DNA from: Methylotuvimicrobium sp. KM2
Lineage (GTDB): Bacteria > Pseudomonadota > Gammaproteobacteria > Methylococcales > Methylomonadaceae
Reading direction: 5' to 3'
DNA: 64,000 bases
Assembly: GCF_038051925.1 (NCBI RefSeq)
Contig: NZ_CP150634.1
Coordinates: 496,001 to 560,000, forward strand
The position numbers and the translations under genes are program-made. Every line of letters begins with the position of its first letter. Positions within the stretch are counted from its first letter, which is position 1. Positions 1 to 8,008 of the stretch are shown here, piece by piece. The notes under the pieces are model-generated. The model worked only from the letters and a program-made list of their open reading frames with translations. It was not told where the DNA came from and did no database searches.

Positions 1-112
1 AATGAGTATTCTCAATTGTGCTTCGAGCGGAAAGTTTTCGACCGATCGAACCATTAGCGATTATAACCGGGATATTTGGAAGTTAACGCCCGTTCGGATA
101 GATGAGTTATGA
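1..112 (+). CDS. glgP: Glycogen phosphorylase, C-terminal end (partial)
   Basis: The first 112 bases hold an open frame with a stop at 110-112. It reads [18 protein letters not shown] and then [13 protein letters not shown]. This is the conserved tail of glycogen/maltodextrin phosphorylases, where the N-x-A-x-S-G-K-F-S-x-D-R-T-I stretch precedes the final helix and a Y-x-x-x-I-W motif. The enzyme is a cytoplasmic, PLP-dependent glucan phosphorylase that releases glucose-1-phosphate from glycogen. Only the last ~36 codons are inside the window, so the catalytic core cannot be examined. The alternative would be a chance frame, but the motif match is too specific for that. Confidence 0.8.
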   Translation, partial: MSILNCASSGKFSTDRTISDYNRDIWKLTPVRIDEL

Positions 113-679
113 TTCTGTTCTTGGCCTAATAACCATTGAAACTTGTTTAGGCGTGGGATTCGCTTGTCGAGGAGTGATTATTCACACCCACCTATCGTTC
201 CCACGCAGAGCACTCATCGTTATAAATAAGTCATGAATTACCCTTTTGCAATCTTAGCCAATGAGGCCTCGATACCATTTATTGTCGCTTAACACTCTCG
301 GCCTCGATATCGCGATCAGGGGATCGCTCCCACAAAGGGTTACAAGCGCTGTGGGAGCGACGCCTACGTCGCGACTATCGAAGCCGCTAACGCTCAAACA
401 CCAATAGCTTTTTCGGATGACCTAGCGCTCGGTCGCTACGTTTTGTGCAATTAGGTATATTTATACTTGTGTATAACGGCGAGCGTAGAGCATGGGTACG
501 AGAATTAAATTAACCATGATGTTGAACCATTGCCAATGACCTATCGAATTTATCCAGCACCTAAATAAACAAAAATATTAAACATTGCTAATGGGCTATG
601 GAATTTAGGTGCTGGATTTAGGTGCCGGCTAAAGAGAAGTTGGCTTAATTGCCGTTTTTGTTGCAAGGAAGTGTCGTTA
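113..679. repeat. Intergenic region with a family A repeat
   Basis: No gene is seen between the glgP stop and trmL. Bases ~222-475 are a copy of a long dispersed repeat (family A). A second long copy lies at 37572-37857, sharing the blocks ATTACCCTTTTGCAA, CTCGATACCATTTATT, GATCAGGGGATCGCTCCCAC and CGCTCAAACACCAATAGC. The internal part forms hairpins (GTGGGAGCGACGCC and its complement). Shorter pieces of the same family occur near 29237, 34683, 61075 and 63770. Two similar short stretches before trmL (GGCTATGGAATTTAGGTGCTGG at 594-615 and an earlier variant near 538) look like a local duplication. Confidence 0.7.
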
Positions 680-1150
680 ATGTTTGATATCGTGCTCTAT
701 GAGCCTGAGATACCGGCGAATTCCGGTAATATTATTAGGTTGTGCGCCAATACCGGTGCGAGTTTGCATTTAATCGAGCCGTTGGGCTTTGAGATGGATG
801 ACAAAAAACTGCGCAGGGCCGGCTTGGACTATCATGAATGGGCAAACGTTTGCGTTTACGGTTCGTTGGCCGATTTTGTCGAGCAACAAAAACCGCCAAG
901 GTTGTTTGCATTATCAACCAAGGGGCAAAAAATCTATAGTGAGGTGGGCTTTGAGCCGAATGATGCGTTTTTGTTCGGACCGGAATCGCGCGGTCTGCCC
1001 GCCTCGGTTTTGACATCGATGGAACGGGACAAATTACTGTATTTACCGATGCAGCCCGATAGTCGCAGTTTAAATTTATCCAATACCGTATCGATTGTAT
1101 TGTATGAAGCCTGGCGGCAACAGTCGTTTGTCGGAGCGTTAATCAAATAA
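680..1150 (+). CDS. trmL: tRNA (cytidine/uridine-34-2'-O)-methyltransferase TrmL
   Basis: SPOUT-class methyltransferase of 156 residues, the usual TrmL length. Family knowledge: it 2'-O-methylates the wobble base of the two tRNA-Leu species ending in CAA and UAA, using SAM. Visible motifs are the N-terminal NSGNIIRLCANTG (residues 14-26), LRRAGLDYHEW, FGPESRGLP and the C-terminal trefoil-knot SAM site with DSRSLNLSN and VLYEAWRQ (about 127-147). A GTG nine bases upstream is in frame, but the ATG at 680 is preferred: AAGGAA lies at a good distance and the family N-terminus is M-x-(D/N)-I-V-L-Y-E-P-E. It converges with gpsA. In E. coli trmL lies beside cysE-gpsA-secB, so the neighbourhood is conserved but the gene is inverted. 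Confidence 0.95.
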   Translation: MFDIVLYEPEIPANSGNIIRLCANTGASLHLIEPLGFEMDDKKLRRAGLDYHEWANVCVYGSLADFVEQQKPPRLFALSTKGQKIYSEVGFEPNDAFLFGPESRGLPASVLTSMERDKLLYLPMQPDSRSLNLSNTVSIVLYEAWRQQSFVGALIK

Positions 1151-1227
1151 GCTGGTTAGCATTGCGCAGGTGAGACTAAGTCCCAAGCGCCGGCGTAGAT
1201 CGAAGGATGGGGTTTGAGGTCATACGC

Positions 1228-1441
1228 ATCAAGCTAAAAACGGCCAACCCGCATCACGCTCTTTCCCAAGCTCCAGCTTGGGAAAGACGCACCGGAAGCT
1301 CCAGCTTCCTGAAACCGACACAACCTCCGCACATTCTCAATCAACCCCGACTCGCCCGCTTGTTCAATCTTTCTTGATTGTCGGGAAGCTAGAGCTTCCT
1401 GAATAGGTTACCCAAGCTGGAGCTTGGGTAACAGCATAAAA
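1228..1441. repeat. Family B dispersed repeat, copy 1
   Basis: About 215 bp that recur almost unchanged at ~19490-19690. It contains complementary pairs CCCAAGCTCCAGCTTGGG, GGAAGCTCCAGCTTCC, GGAAGCTAGAGCTTCC and CCCAAGCTGGAGCTTGGG, so it is a string of short perfect hairpins. An isolated piece (TTACCCAAGCTCCAGCTTGGGTAA) lies at ~29345. It fills the 360-bp gap between the convergent trmL and gpsA genes, and its hairpins could also stop transcription. No gene is seen in this gap. Confidence 0.8.
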
Positions 1442-1510
1442 TCTTTTCACCATTCACCATTCACCATTACAAAATCATAGACCGTAGACAGTGAATTTAT
1501 AAAAATTTAG

Positions 1511-2509
1511 CTAGCTTTCGGCTTTTAATTCGCGGTCCAATAGGTTTTGCACGGCTGTCAACGGCGACAAGCTCTCATAGAGCACCTTGTAAGTTTGTTC
1601 GGTAATCGGCATGTCGATGCCGTGCGTTTGTGCCAGTAAATAAGTTTCTTTTGCAGCCGATACGCCTTCGATCTCTTGGTCGATTTCTTCTCGGGCTGCG
1701 GCGCGATCTTTGTTCTGTCCGAGTGCAAGGCCGAAACGCCGGTTTCTTGATTGGTTGTCGGTACAAGTTAAAATCAAGTCGCCGAGTCCGGCAAGGCCCA
1801 TGAACGTTTCTTGTCGGCCGCCGAGTTCTAAGCCGAGCCTGATTATTTCATGGAGTCCCCGTGTAATGAGCGCGGCGCGTGTGTTGGCGCCGAAATTCAG
1901 ACCGTCTGCAATGCCCGAGGCGATAGCCAAAACGTTTTTAACCGCGCCGCCGGTTTGTACGCCGATCATGTCGGTGCTGGTATAAGTGCGAAATCGTGCG
2001 CTGTGGAAAATTCGGGTCAATTGTTCGGCAAAGCAGGCATGATTCGATGCGATTGTAATTGCCGTTGGTAAATCGGCCGCGACTTCTCGGGCAAAAGTGG
2101 GACCGGATAAAACAGCGGCCGGAGTCTCTTTGGTAAATATGCGTTCGACCGAGTAATGTAACAAATAGCCGTCGTTTGGTGCGAACCCTTTGGTGGCCCA
2201 GGCGATTTGCACCTGTTGGCCGGTAAATCGTCGTAGTTTGATCAGCGTATCTTTGAAAGCGCGACTAGGAACGGCAATCAGGATTAGGTCGCTGAATGCG
2301 GCGGCTTCTGCAAGATCCGAGCTGGTTTCAAGGGTGCAGGGAAAAACAAAGCCGGGCAAGTAACGCTGATTGGTTCTATTCTGTTGCAGTGTTCGAATGT
2401 GGGTTGGATCGTGTCCCCACAACAGCGTACGATAGCCGTTTCTGGCTGCTTGTATCGCTAAAGCAGTGCCCCATGATCCGGCGCCGAGTACGCTGATAGT
2501 TGAGGTCAT
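1511..2509 (-). CDS. gpsA: Glycerol-3-phosphate dehydrogenase [NAD(P)+]
   Basis: 332 residues, normal for GpsA. It reduces dihydroxyacetone phosphate to sn-glycerol-3-phosphate, the backbone precursor of phospholipids, in the cytosol. The N-terminal Rossmann fingerprint VLGAGSWGTALA (residues 7-18) binds the nucleotide. IAVPSRA, ATKGF and SGPTFAREV (middle) and GGAVKNVLAIASGIADG (about 190-206, carrying the catalytic Lys) are the family signatures. The gene starts 6 bases past the secB stop, as in the E. coli secB-gpsA pair, so the two are probably co-transcribed. cysE, which follows gpsA in Enterobacteria, is absent here. Confidence 0.97.
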   Translation of the reverse strand: MTSTISVLGAGSWGTALAIQAARNGYRTLLWGHDPTHIRTLQQNRTNQRYLPGFVFPCTLETSSDLAEAAAFSDLILIAVPSRAFKDTLIKLRRFTGQQVQIAWATKGFAPNDGYLLHYSVERIFTKETPAAVLSGPTFAREVAADLPTAITIASNHACFAEQLTRIFHSARFRTYTSTDMIGVQTGGAVKNVLAIASGIADGLNFGANTRAALITRGLHEIIRLGLELGGRQETFMGLAGLGDLILTCTDNQSRNRRFGLALGQNKDRAAAREEIDQEIEGVSAAKETYLLAQTHGIDMPITEQTYKVLYESLSPLTAVQNLLDRELKAES

Positions 2510-2515
2510 GAGTCT

Positions 2516-2986
2516 TTAGTTGACCTTATTTGAGCCGGGTGCTTGTTGTTTGGCTTGTTGTATGTGCTGAGCATAGAGCGCATCGAAGTTGACCGGGGCC
2601 AGCAGCAGTTGTGGAAAACCGCCTTTGGCAACCAGGTCCGAAACGGCTTCTCGCGCATAAGGGAATAATATATTGGGGCAGAAGCTGCCGACCATCGGTC
2701 CCATTTCTTCTTCGCTAAATCCCTTCAAGGCATAAATGCCGGCTTGGCAGACTTCAACCAAATAGGCGGTTGATTCGCCGCATTTGACCGTGACGGTTAC
2801 GGTCAGGGAGACTTCATACATGTCGTTTTCCAAGGTTTGCACATTAGTACCGAGATTGAAATCGACTTTCGGTTCCCATTTTTCGGTAAAAATCTTCGGC
2901 GAATTCGGTGTTTCGAACGAAATGTCCTTGGTATAAATTTTTTGAATCGAGAAATGTTTTTCCGCGGGCTTGTTTTCTTCGGCCAT
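2516..2986 (-). CDS. secB: Protein-export chaperone SecB
   Basis: 156 residues against 155 in E. coli. SecB is a cytoplasmic homotetramer that holds preproteins unfolded and passes them to SecA. The sequence keeps FSIQKIYTKDISFETPN near the N-terminus, the beta-rich core with VEVCQAGIY, and CPNILFPYAREAVSDLV and PVNFDALYAQ toward the C-terminus, all diagnostic. It lies between the rhodanese gene (65 bp upstream) and gpsA (6 bp downstream). In E. coli grxC sits between yibN and secB; here no glutaredoxin frame exists in the gap. Confidence 0.97.
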   Translation of the reverse strand: MAEENKPAEKHFSIQKIYTKDISFETPNSPKIFTEKWEPKVDFNLGTNVQTLENDMYEVSLTVTVTVKCGESTAYLVEVCQAGIYALKGFSEEEMGPMVGSFCPNILFPYAREAVSDLVAKGGFPQLLLAPVNFDALYAQHIQQAKQQAPGSNKVN

Positions 2987-3051
2987 GGGTATTAAGTCCT
3001 GTTTTTATGAATAGAAAAATTTTAACTTTATGTCGTAAAAAGCTGGGGAAA

Positions 3052-3492
3052 TCAGTTTTTGTTTTTACTGGCGATTTTAATAGGGAGTTTGTTTTCTTCC
3101 CAAGATTGCATGCCGCCGATGATGTTGTAAACATCTGAGAAGCCGGCTTTGGTTAAAGTTTTACAGGCCGGTACGGAGCGCGTTCCCGTTTGACAGACCA
3201 CGATGACCGGGTGGTCTTTGTGTTGAGCGAGTTCGTCAAGTTGGCTTTCCAGTTTACCGAGCGGCACGTTGACGGCGTTTTCGATTGCGCCCTTGATGAA
3301 TTCAGGCGGTTCGCGAACATCGATAATGATCGCGTCGCTGGCATTCATTTTAACGACTGCCAATAAAGGGGAGAGTGCTTTGAATTTATTGAACAAGCTC
3401 TCAAATAAATCTTGAATCAGCAAGAAGGTGACGACTGCTAGTGCCAGCGACAATATATAATGGTTTAAGATGAACTCTATTAAACGATCCAT
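3052..3492 (-). CDS. Membrane-anchored rhodanese-like protein (YibN type)
   Basis: 146 residues: one N-terminal transmembrane helix (about 10-30) followed by a single rhodanese domain (about 45-135). The active-site loop reads VVCQTGTRS, a C-x-x-G-x-R form with the persulfide-bearing Cys. Such proteins carry sulfane sulfur, but the physiological acceptor is unknown. The order rhodanese, secB, gpsA equals E. coli yibN-(grxC)-secB-gpsA. The gene directly follows an ArsR regulator (51-bp gap) whose two spaced cysteines resemble those of persulfide sensors, which fits a sulfur-handling role. Confident for the fold; the substrate is not deducible. Confidence 0.88.
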   Translation of the reverse strand: MDRLIEFILNHYILSLALAVVTFLLIQDLFESLFNKFKALSPLLAVVKMNASDAIIIDVREPPEFIKGAIENAVNVPLGKLESQLDELAQHKDHPVIVVCQTGTRSVPACKTLTKAGFSDVYNIIGGMQSWEENKLPIKIASKNKN

Positions 3493-3543
3493 GGAGTGAT
3501 TGGTAAGGTAATTAGAAATTAAGGTGAAGGAAAAACAGTTGGT

Positions 3544-3858
3544 TTAGCAAGTGGTGCAAAAAACGTCACGCATCATTTTTATGAGTTTAAGCATGCGTTC
3601 GTCGTCGATGTAATAAAAAACCCGGTTGGCTTCTTTTTTAGAGCCTAAAATGCCTTTTTCTCTTAGAATAGACAGATGCTGAGAGATGTTGCTTTGGCTG
3701 GTTCCGACTTGCTCGACTATGTCCTGAACGTTAATCGATTCGCTGCCTAGCACGCAGAGTATTTTTAAACGAAGGGGGTGGGACATAGCTTTCAAGCATC
3801 GAGCAGCCCGGTCAATTTCCGCGTCGTTATTGATTAGATGATCTTCGTCATGATCCAT
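3544..3858 (-). CDS. ArsR/SmtB-family repressor, candidate persulfide sensor
   Basis: 104 residues from the ATG at 3858; an in-frame TTG at 3882 would add eight residues but is less likely. It is a winged-helix ArsR dimer: SHPLRLKILCVLG, then the recognition helix SQSNISQHLSILRE and the wing with ANRVFYYID. No ELCVCDL metal box is present. Instead a Cys in the LRLKILC segment (C35) and one in the last helix (C101) are 66 residues apart, the same spacing as the two redox cysteines of SqrR/BigR, which form a tetrasulfide with reactive sulfur species. C104 ends the protein. The next gene downstream encodes a rhodanese. The function as a sulfide/persulfide-responsive repressor of this cluster is inference. 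Confidence 0.82.
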   Translation of the reverse strand: MDHDEDHLINNDAEIDRAARCLKAMSHPLRLKILCVLGSESINVQDIVEQVGTSQSNISQHLSILREKGILGSKKEANRVFYYIDDERMLKLIKMMRDVFCTTC

Positions 3859-4127
3859 GGAGTATCGATTCTTAAAAACCAAGCAGTGTGGGCTCAGGGG
3901 TGTCGAGAATTAGACTTCGGTCGGTTGCCGTAAAAACTGCAAATATGACCGCGAAGTATATTTATACACAACATTTGCTAACGTGTATTACTATAATTAT
4001 AGTGGTAGACCGGACCTGACTATTAAAAATGAATTTTAAATAGCCAGTAAATCTAACAAAATGAGCGGCGCTTTTCAATCATTTTGACTGATTACGACAA
4101 ACACGCCATTAGAATTGGGCGTGAACC
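3859..4127. promoter_or_regulatory. Divergent control region between arsR and envC
   Basis: AT-rich interval without a gene. It holds a perfect 14-bp palindrome ACTATAATTATAGT (3990-4003), an adjacent interrupted inverted repeat TACAC...GTGTA (about 3965-3987), and a hairpin CACGCC(N10)GGCGTG near 4101-4122. The palindromes lie ~110-145 bp upstream of the arsR start. ArsR proteins bind AT-rich dyads of this kind, so this is a candidate operator/promoter, but no -35/-10 pair is convincing. The remainder up to 4281 is a degenerate TAT repeat. Confidence 0.3.
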
Positions 4128-4210
4128 TATGCCCTTGGCACTTCCAATTTCGGCAGCGCCTTAGGAGGGACCGAGTACCCCGGCGCCGAATTTGATCTAC
4201 GATGGGTATA
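4128..4210. repeat. Short degenerate TAT element
   Basis: 83 bp from TATGCCC to GGGTATA. It carries the family hallmarks CCAATTTCGGCAGCGCCTTAGG and GGCGCCGAATTTGATC, which are complementary to each other and form a long hairpin. It lacks the 28-nt core present in the copies at 13630 and 15921. It lies directly upstream of envC. Confidence 0.7.
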
Positions 4211-4281
4211 ACGAGTATTGGTATGTAGCAGCCGTTTGAAATGATGGGCATATCCTCATTTGCAGAGGCTTGAAGGGCTTT

Positions 4282-5475
4282 ATGAATAAAATTTTCGTCG
4301 GCTTCGCTTGGTTGGCGCTGAGTGGTTTATCTGTTCAGGTTACAGCGGAAGAAAAAAATCAGGACTTGGTTAAAATTCAAGCCGAAATCAATGCCGTCAA
4401 TCGGAATATAAAGCGGATTGAAAAAGAGCAGGGTGCGTTATTGACGCAGTTGGCTGAAATTGAAAAATATTATGGCAAGACCGTCGCAACCTTAAAACAA
4501 TTGCAAGGGCAAATCGATAGCAAGCAACGAAAGATTCAGGATTTGCGCAACAAAACTCGATTATTGCAACTTGAAATAGCTGAACAGAATGAAGGGCTAA
4601 GTCATCAAGTTAAGGCCGCTTACGCGATGGGCCGCAAGGAAAAATTGAAGCTGATGCTAAACCAAGAAGACCCGGCTCTATCCAGCCGTATTATGGTTTA
4701 TTACGACTATCTAAATAAAGCGAGGCTGGAGAAGTTGGCCGGAATCAGCCAAACGGTCATAGAACTCACCGAGCTGGAGCGGGAAAACTTCAAGGAAAGT
4801 GAATTACTCGAGCAGACTTTACAGTTAAAAAAAACCGAGCAAGAGGCCTTGGACCGAAGTCGGTTGCAAAGAAAGGAATTACTGGCCCGTCTGGAAAAAG
4901 ATTATTCCTCCAGCAAGCTTCGATTGAGTCAATTGCGGGAAGGCGAGGCTCGATTGCAAAAATTGGTAAATGGCTTACAGCAAGCGGCGATTAAACAACC
5001 GTTTGAACCGGAGCCGGGAAAACCGGTCATAAAGCAGCAAGAACCAGTCGATTGGCCTGTTAAGCCTTTTGCATCCTCGCAAGGAGACTTGCCTTGGCCT
5101 GTTAATGGTCAATTAGTGAAAAAATTCGGTAGCCCTAGGTTGGGAAGTCGTTGGGATGGTGTTTTGATCGGTGCGGGCGAAGGTACGGAAATAAGAGCGG
5201 TTTCCGCAGGTAAGGTAGTATTCGCCGATTGGCTAAGAGGTTATGGTTTGTTGACGATCATCGATCACGGTAATGGTTATATGACGCTCTATGCGTTCAA
5301 TCAAAGCCTTTATAAAACGGTCGGCGACCGAGTCGCTCCAGGCGATGTGATTGCTTCGGTCGGTAAAAGCGGTGGTAGAAGTAAGGCGGGTCTGTATTTT
5401 GGAATACGCAAGAATGGCAAGCCCGTCGATCCGGTTCGGTGGTGCCGAAAAACAGACCAGGATCGCACAGGATAA
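4282..5475 (+). CDS. envC: Murein hydrolase activator EnvC
   Basis: 397 residues. A signal peptide (MNKIFVGFAWLALSGLSVQVTA) directs it to the periplasm; a long coiled coil follows (about 25-235) and a C-terminal LytM/M23 domain (about 270-390). The LytM metal site is degenerate: the H-x-x-x-D position reads WDGVLIGA and the final H-x-H position reads LYFGIR, as in E. coli EnvC. The protein should therefore activate the AmiA/AmiB amidases at the division site rather than cut peptidoglycan itself. An in-frame TTG at 4270 is possible, but the ATG at 4282 with GAAGGG just upstream gives a clean signal peptide. It forms a rightward group with ctpA and yibQ, as commonly seen in gammaproteobacteria. 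Confidence 0.93.
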   Translation: MNKIFVGFAWLALSGLSVQVTAEEKNQDLVKIQAEINAVNRNIKRIEKEQGALLTQLAEIEKYYGKTVATLKQLQGQIDSKQRKIQDLRNKTRLLQLEIAEQNEGLSHQVKAAYAMGRKEKLKLMLNQEDPALSSRIMVYYDYLNKARLEKLAGISQTVIELTELERENFKESELLEQTLQLKKTEQEALDRSRLQRKELLARLEKDYSSSKLRLSQLREGEARLQKLVNGLQQAAIKQPFEPEPGKPVIKQQEPVDWPVKPFASSQGDLPWPVNGQLVKKFGSPRLGSRWDGVLIGAGEGTEIRAVSAGKVVFADWLRGYGLLTIIDHGNGYMTLYAFNQSLYKTVGDRVAPGDVIASVGKSGGRSKAGLYFGIRKNGKPVDPVRWCRKTDQDRTG

Positions 5476-5521
5476 ATGTATTATTTAAATCGGAAATCAG
5501 AAGTTTGGAGTTTTTAGGGCT

Positions 5522-6838
5522 ATGCAGAAAAAAAGTTTATGGGGTTTGGTTCTGGGAATGTTCCTGGGCATTTTTATCAGCGTTGGCGGTAATGTCCTGG
5601 CTGAACGAGGTAGTCGATCATCGGAGACCGAGGTGTTGCCTTTCGAGGACCTTCGCACCTTTACCGAAATCTTTGGGCGTATAAAACGCGATTATGTCGA
5701 GTCGGTAACCGACAAACAGCTGCTCGAACATGCAATTCGCGGCATGTTGATTGGACTCGATCCGCATTCGGATTATCTGACCGGCGATCAATACAAAGAG
5801 CTTCAAGAAGGTACAACGGGCCAATTTGGTGGATTGGGCATTGAAGTCACGATGGAAAACGGTTTCGTCAAAGTCGTGTCGCCAATCGACGATACCCCCG
5901 CGCAACGGGCTGGCGTGAAAGCAGGCGATTTGGTCGTCCGCTTGGACGATCAACCGGTTAAAGGAATGTCGCTGGGCGATGCGGTCAAGCTGATGCGCGG
6001 CGATCCCGGTAGCGCCATCGTTCTGACCATTATGCGGGAGGGCGAAGAAGCGCCTTTGAAAATTGAAATTACCCGGGATATTATCAAGGTCAAAAGCGTT
6101 AGAAGTCGACTTCTCGAAAAAGATTATGGTTATTTGAGAATCAGCAGCTTTCAATCTAAAACCGGTGAGGGTTTGCGTAAGGCCATGGCGGAGTTGGAAA
6201 AAGAAAACGATGGTCAGCTAAAGGGATTAGTATTGGATTTACGCAACAACCCGGGTGGTGTCTTGAATGCCGCGGTTGACGTTAGCGATGCTTTTCTCGA
6301 TAAAGGCTTGATTGTTTATACCGAAGGACGAATTGAAAATTCCGAAATGCGTTTCAATGCCTCTCCGGACGATGTGCTCAATGGCGCGCCTATCGTCGTG
6401 TTGATCAATGCAGGATCTGCTTCGGCATCTGAAATCGTAGCCGGCGCATTGCAGGATCATCGCCGGGCAGTGATCATGGGCGAGAAATCGTTTGGCAAAG
6501 GTTCGGTACAAACTGTTCTGCCGACCAGTGGCGGCGCGGCGGTTAAGCTGACCACGGCGCGTTATTTCACGCCTTCGGGTCGTTCTATTCAAGCTGAAGG
6601 CATCGAGCCGGATATTCAATTGGATCGTTATAAGTTGGAATCGGTCGACGGACCTGACTTTAAGCCGGTCAAGGAAGCCGATTTGTCGCGCCATTTAACT
6701 AATGGCAACAAATCCAAAAAGAAGCAGGAAAAAAAGGATACAGAGCAAGATCAAGAGAAAAGCAAATTGGAAATTACCGATTATCCGCTTCATGAAGCCT
6801 TGATGTTGCTGAAAGGGATCGCAATTTTGCGGAATTAA
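5522..6838 (+). CDS. ctpA: C-terminal processing protease, S41 family (CtpA)
   Basis: 438 residues: an N-terminal signal/anchor helix (about 5-27), a PDZ domain (about 95-180 with GGLGIEV and GDLVVRLDD), and an S41 catalytic domain. The Ser sits in the GSASASE segment (S301 most likely) and the Lys in GKGSVQ about 25 residues later, giving the Ser-Lys dyad. DLRNNPGG and TARYFTPSGRSIQ are conserved. The C-terminus is a Lys-rich tail (KSKKKQEKKD). It acts in the periplasm on C-termini of envelope proteins; in several bacteria CtpA controls peptidoglycan hydrolases, which fits its place between envC and yibQ. Start at 5522 after a 46-bp gap. Confidence 0.95.
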   Translation: MQKKSLWGLVLGMFLGIFISVGGNVLAERGSRSSETEVLPFEDLRTFTEIFGRIKRDYVESVTDKQLLEHAIRGMLIGLDPHSDYLTGDQYKELQEGTTGQFGGLGIEVTMENGFVKVVSPIDDTPAQRAGVKAGDLVVRLDDQPVKGMSLGDAVKLMRGDPGSAIVLTIMREGEEAPLKIEITRDIIKVKSVRSRLLEKDYGYLRISSFQSKTGEGLRKAMAELEKENDGQLKGLVLDLRNNPGGVLNAAVDVSDAFLDKGLIVYTEGRIENSEMRFNASPDDVLNGAPIVVLINAGSASASEIVAGALQDHRRAVIMGEKSFGKGSVQTVLPTSGGAAVKLTTARYFTPSGRSIQAEGIEPDIQLDRYKLESVDGPDFKPVKEADLSRHLTNGNKSKKKQEKKDTEQDQEKSKLEITDYPLHEALMLLKGIAILRN

Positions 6839-6853
6839 CGTTTCGATCGGCGC

Positions 6854-7792
6854 ATGAAACCCCGGCATTTCATTGGTTTATTAATCTTTGGGATGTCGGG
6901 GTTTTTTATTGTCTGGCATCCGGTCGCAGCAGAGTTAAATGAACGTTCGCGCATCGCCATCATAATCGACGACATGGGTAATAGTCTCGGAATCGGTGCT
7001 GCCGCAATTGGATTGCCGGGTAATCTCACATATTCGTTTTTGCCGTTTGCTTTGCATTCCAGGCGGTTGGCGTTACTTGCATCGCGTCACGGTAAGGAAA
7101 TTATGTTACATGCGCCGATGCAGGCGCTAAGCGACAAGCCTATGGGGTCGGGCGGGCTAACCGTCTCGTTGGATCGCAATGAGGTTGTGCGCCGATTTTC
7201 TGCGCAATTGGCGGCTGTTCCGGGTATTTCGGGTGTCAATAATCACATGGGCAGCGCCCTGACGCGTGATCCGATAATGATGGGCTGGCTAATGGAGGTC
7301 TTAGCGAGGAAGCCCGATGCTTTGTATTTTATCGACAGTGTGACGACCGATCATTCGGTAGCCAAAAAGGTTGCGGATGCGCATCGAGTCCCTGCTTTGA
7401 GTCGGGATGTTTTTTTGGATCATGAGGATTCGAAAATTAGGATCCGCGAACAATTCGAGTTGCTTGTTTCGATCGCAAAACGGCGTGGTTATGCCGTGGC
7501 GATTGGGCATCCGAGAGTGAATACGTTAAAGGTTTTACGGGAAAAATTGTCGGATTTGGATCGAATCGGAGTCGAATTAGTACCGGTTTCGGCACTATTA
7601 GCTCAATACCCCAGTCCTCGGGTATTTCCGGTTAAACAGCGCAAATTGCCTGTTCAAATAGCCGAGCAAAAAGCGATGGAACCCTTGAAAACAAGGCAAC
7701 ATAAGCCGATACGGATTAGAGCAATACCTTTAAAGCCAAGCGTTCAAACAGCAAATGACAAAATACAGGTCCGGGAATTTGATCTATTCTAA
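6854..7792 (+). CDS. Divergent polysaccharide deacetylase family protein (YibQ)
   Basis: 312 residues with an N-terminal signal peptide (about 1-26) and a PF04748-type domain (about 33-250). Conserved stretches are IAIIIDDMGN, ltYSFLP, HAPMQ, GVNNHMGS and YFIDSVT, and AVAIGHPRVNTL near the end. The family has the NodB-like barrel, but its activity and substrate have not been established; these proteins are exported and usually sit beside envC and ctpA, as here (15 bp after ctpA). The last 60 residues are basic and not conserved. Confident for the family, not for the reaction. Confidence 0.88.
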   Translation: MKPRHFIGLLIFGMSGFFIVWHPVAAELNERSRIAIIIDDMGNSLGIGAAAIGLPGNLTYSFLPFALHSRRLALLASRHGKEIMLHAPMQALSDKPMGSGGLTVSLDRNEVVRRFSAQLAAVPGISGVNNHMGSALTRDPIMMGWLMEVLARKPDALYFIDSVTTDHSVAKKVADAHRVPALSRDVFLDHEDSKIRIREQFELLVSIAKRRGYAVAIGHPRVNTLKVLREKLSDLDRIGVELVPVSALLAQYPSPRVFPVKQRKLPVQIAEQKAMEPLKTRQHKPIRIRAIPLKPSVQTANDKIQVREFDLF

Positions 7793-7808
7793 TAGTCAAG
7801 GATTACGA

Positions 7809-7960
7809 TATACCCGCCGTAGATCAAAATTCGGCGCCTGGGTGATACGACCATGGCTCTATGCCAGCTCCATGCTGGTTCCCCACCTAGCGTTAGCTGA
7901 GGGATCGGACACCCGGGCGCCTCCTCAGGCACTGCCGAAATTTGAAGTGCGAGAGGTATA
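7809..7960. repeat. TAT element without the core
   Basis: 152 bp from TATACCC to GGTATA. The ends are complementary: AGATCAAAATTCGGCGCC pairs with GGCGCC...GCCGAAATTTGAAGT. The middle carries CCAGCTCCATGCTGG and a worn CCCACCTAGCGTTAGCTGAGGG palindrome. The 28-nt core seen in the 13630 copy is replaced by unrelated sequence. It separates yibQ from the histidine kinase gene. A 68-codon frame running through it is repeat-derived and not counted as a gene. Confidence 0.8.
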
Positions 7961-8008
7961 ACAATAAAGCGCGACTTTTCTTTTTATTCAGCGGAGTGAT
8001 GGTTGTAA

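Noticed and set aside
7755-7961. 68-codon frame after yibQ, and the similar 13616-13804 frame
   Set aside because: Both are translations of TAT elements (shared peptide YASSMLxPHLAL); one begins inside a real gene in another frame.
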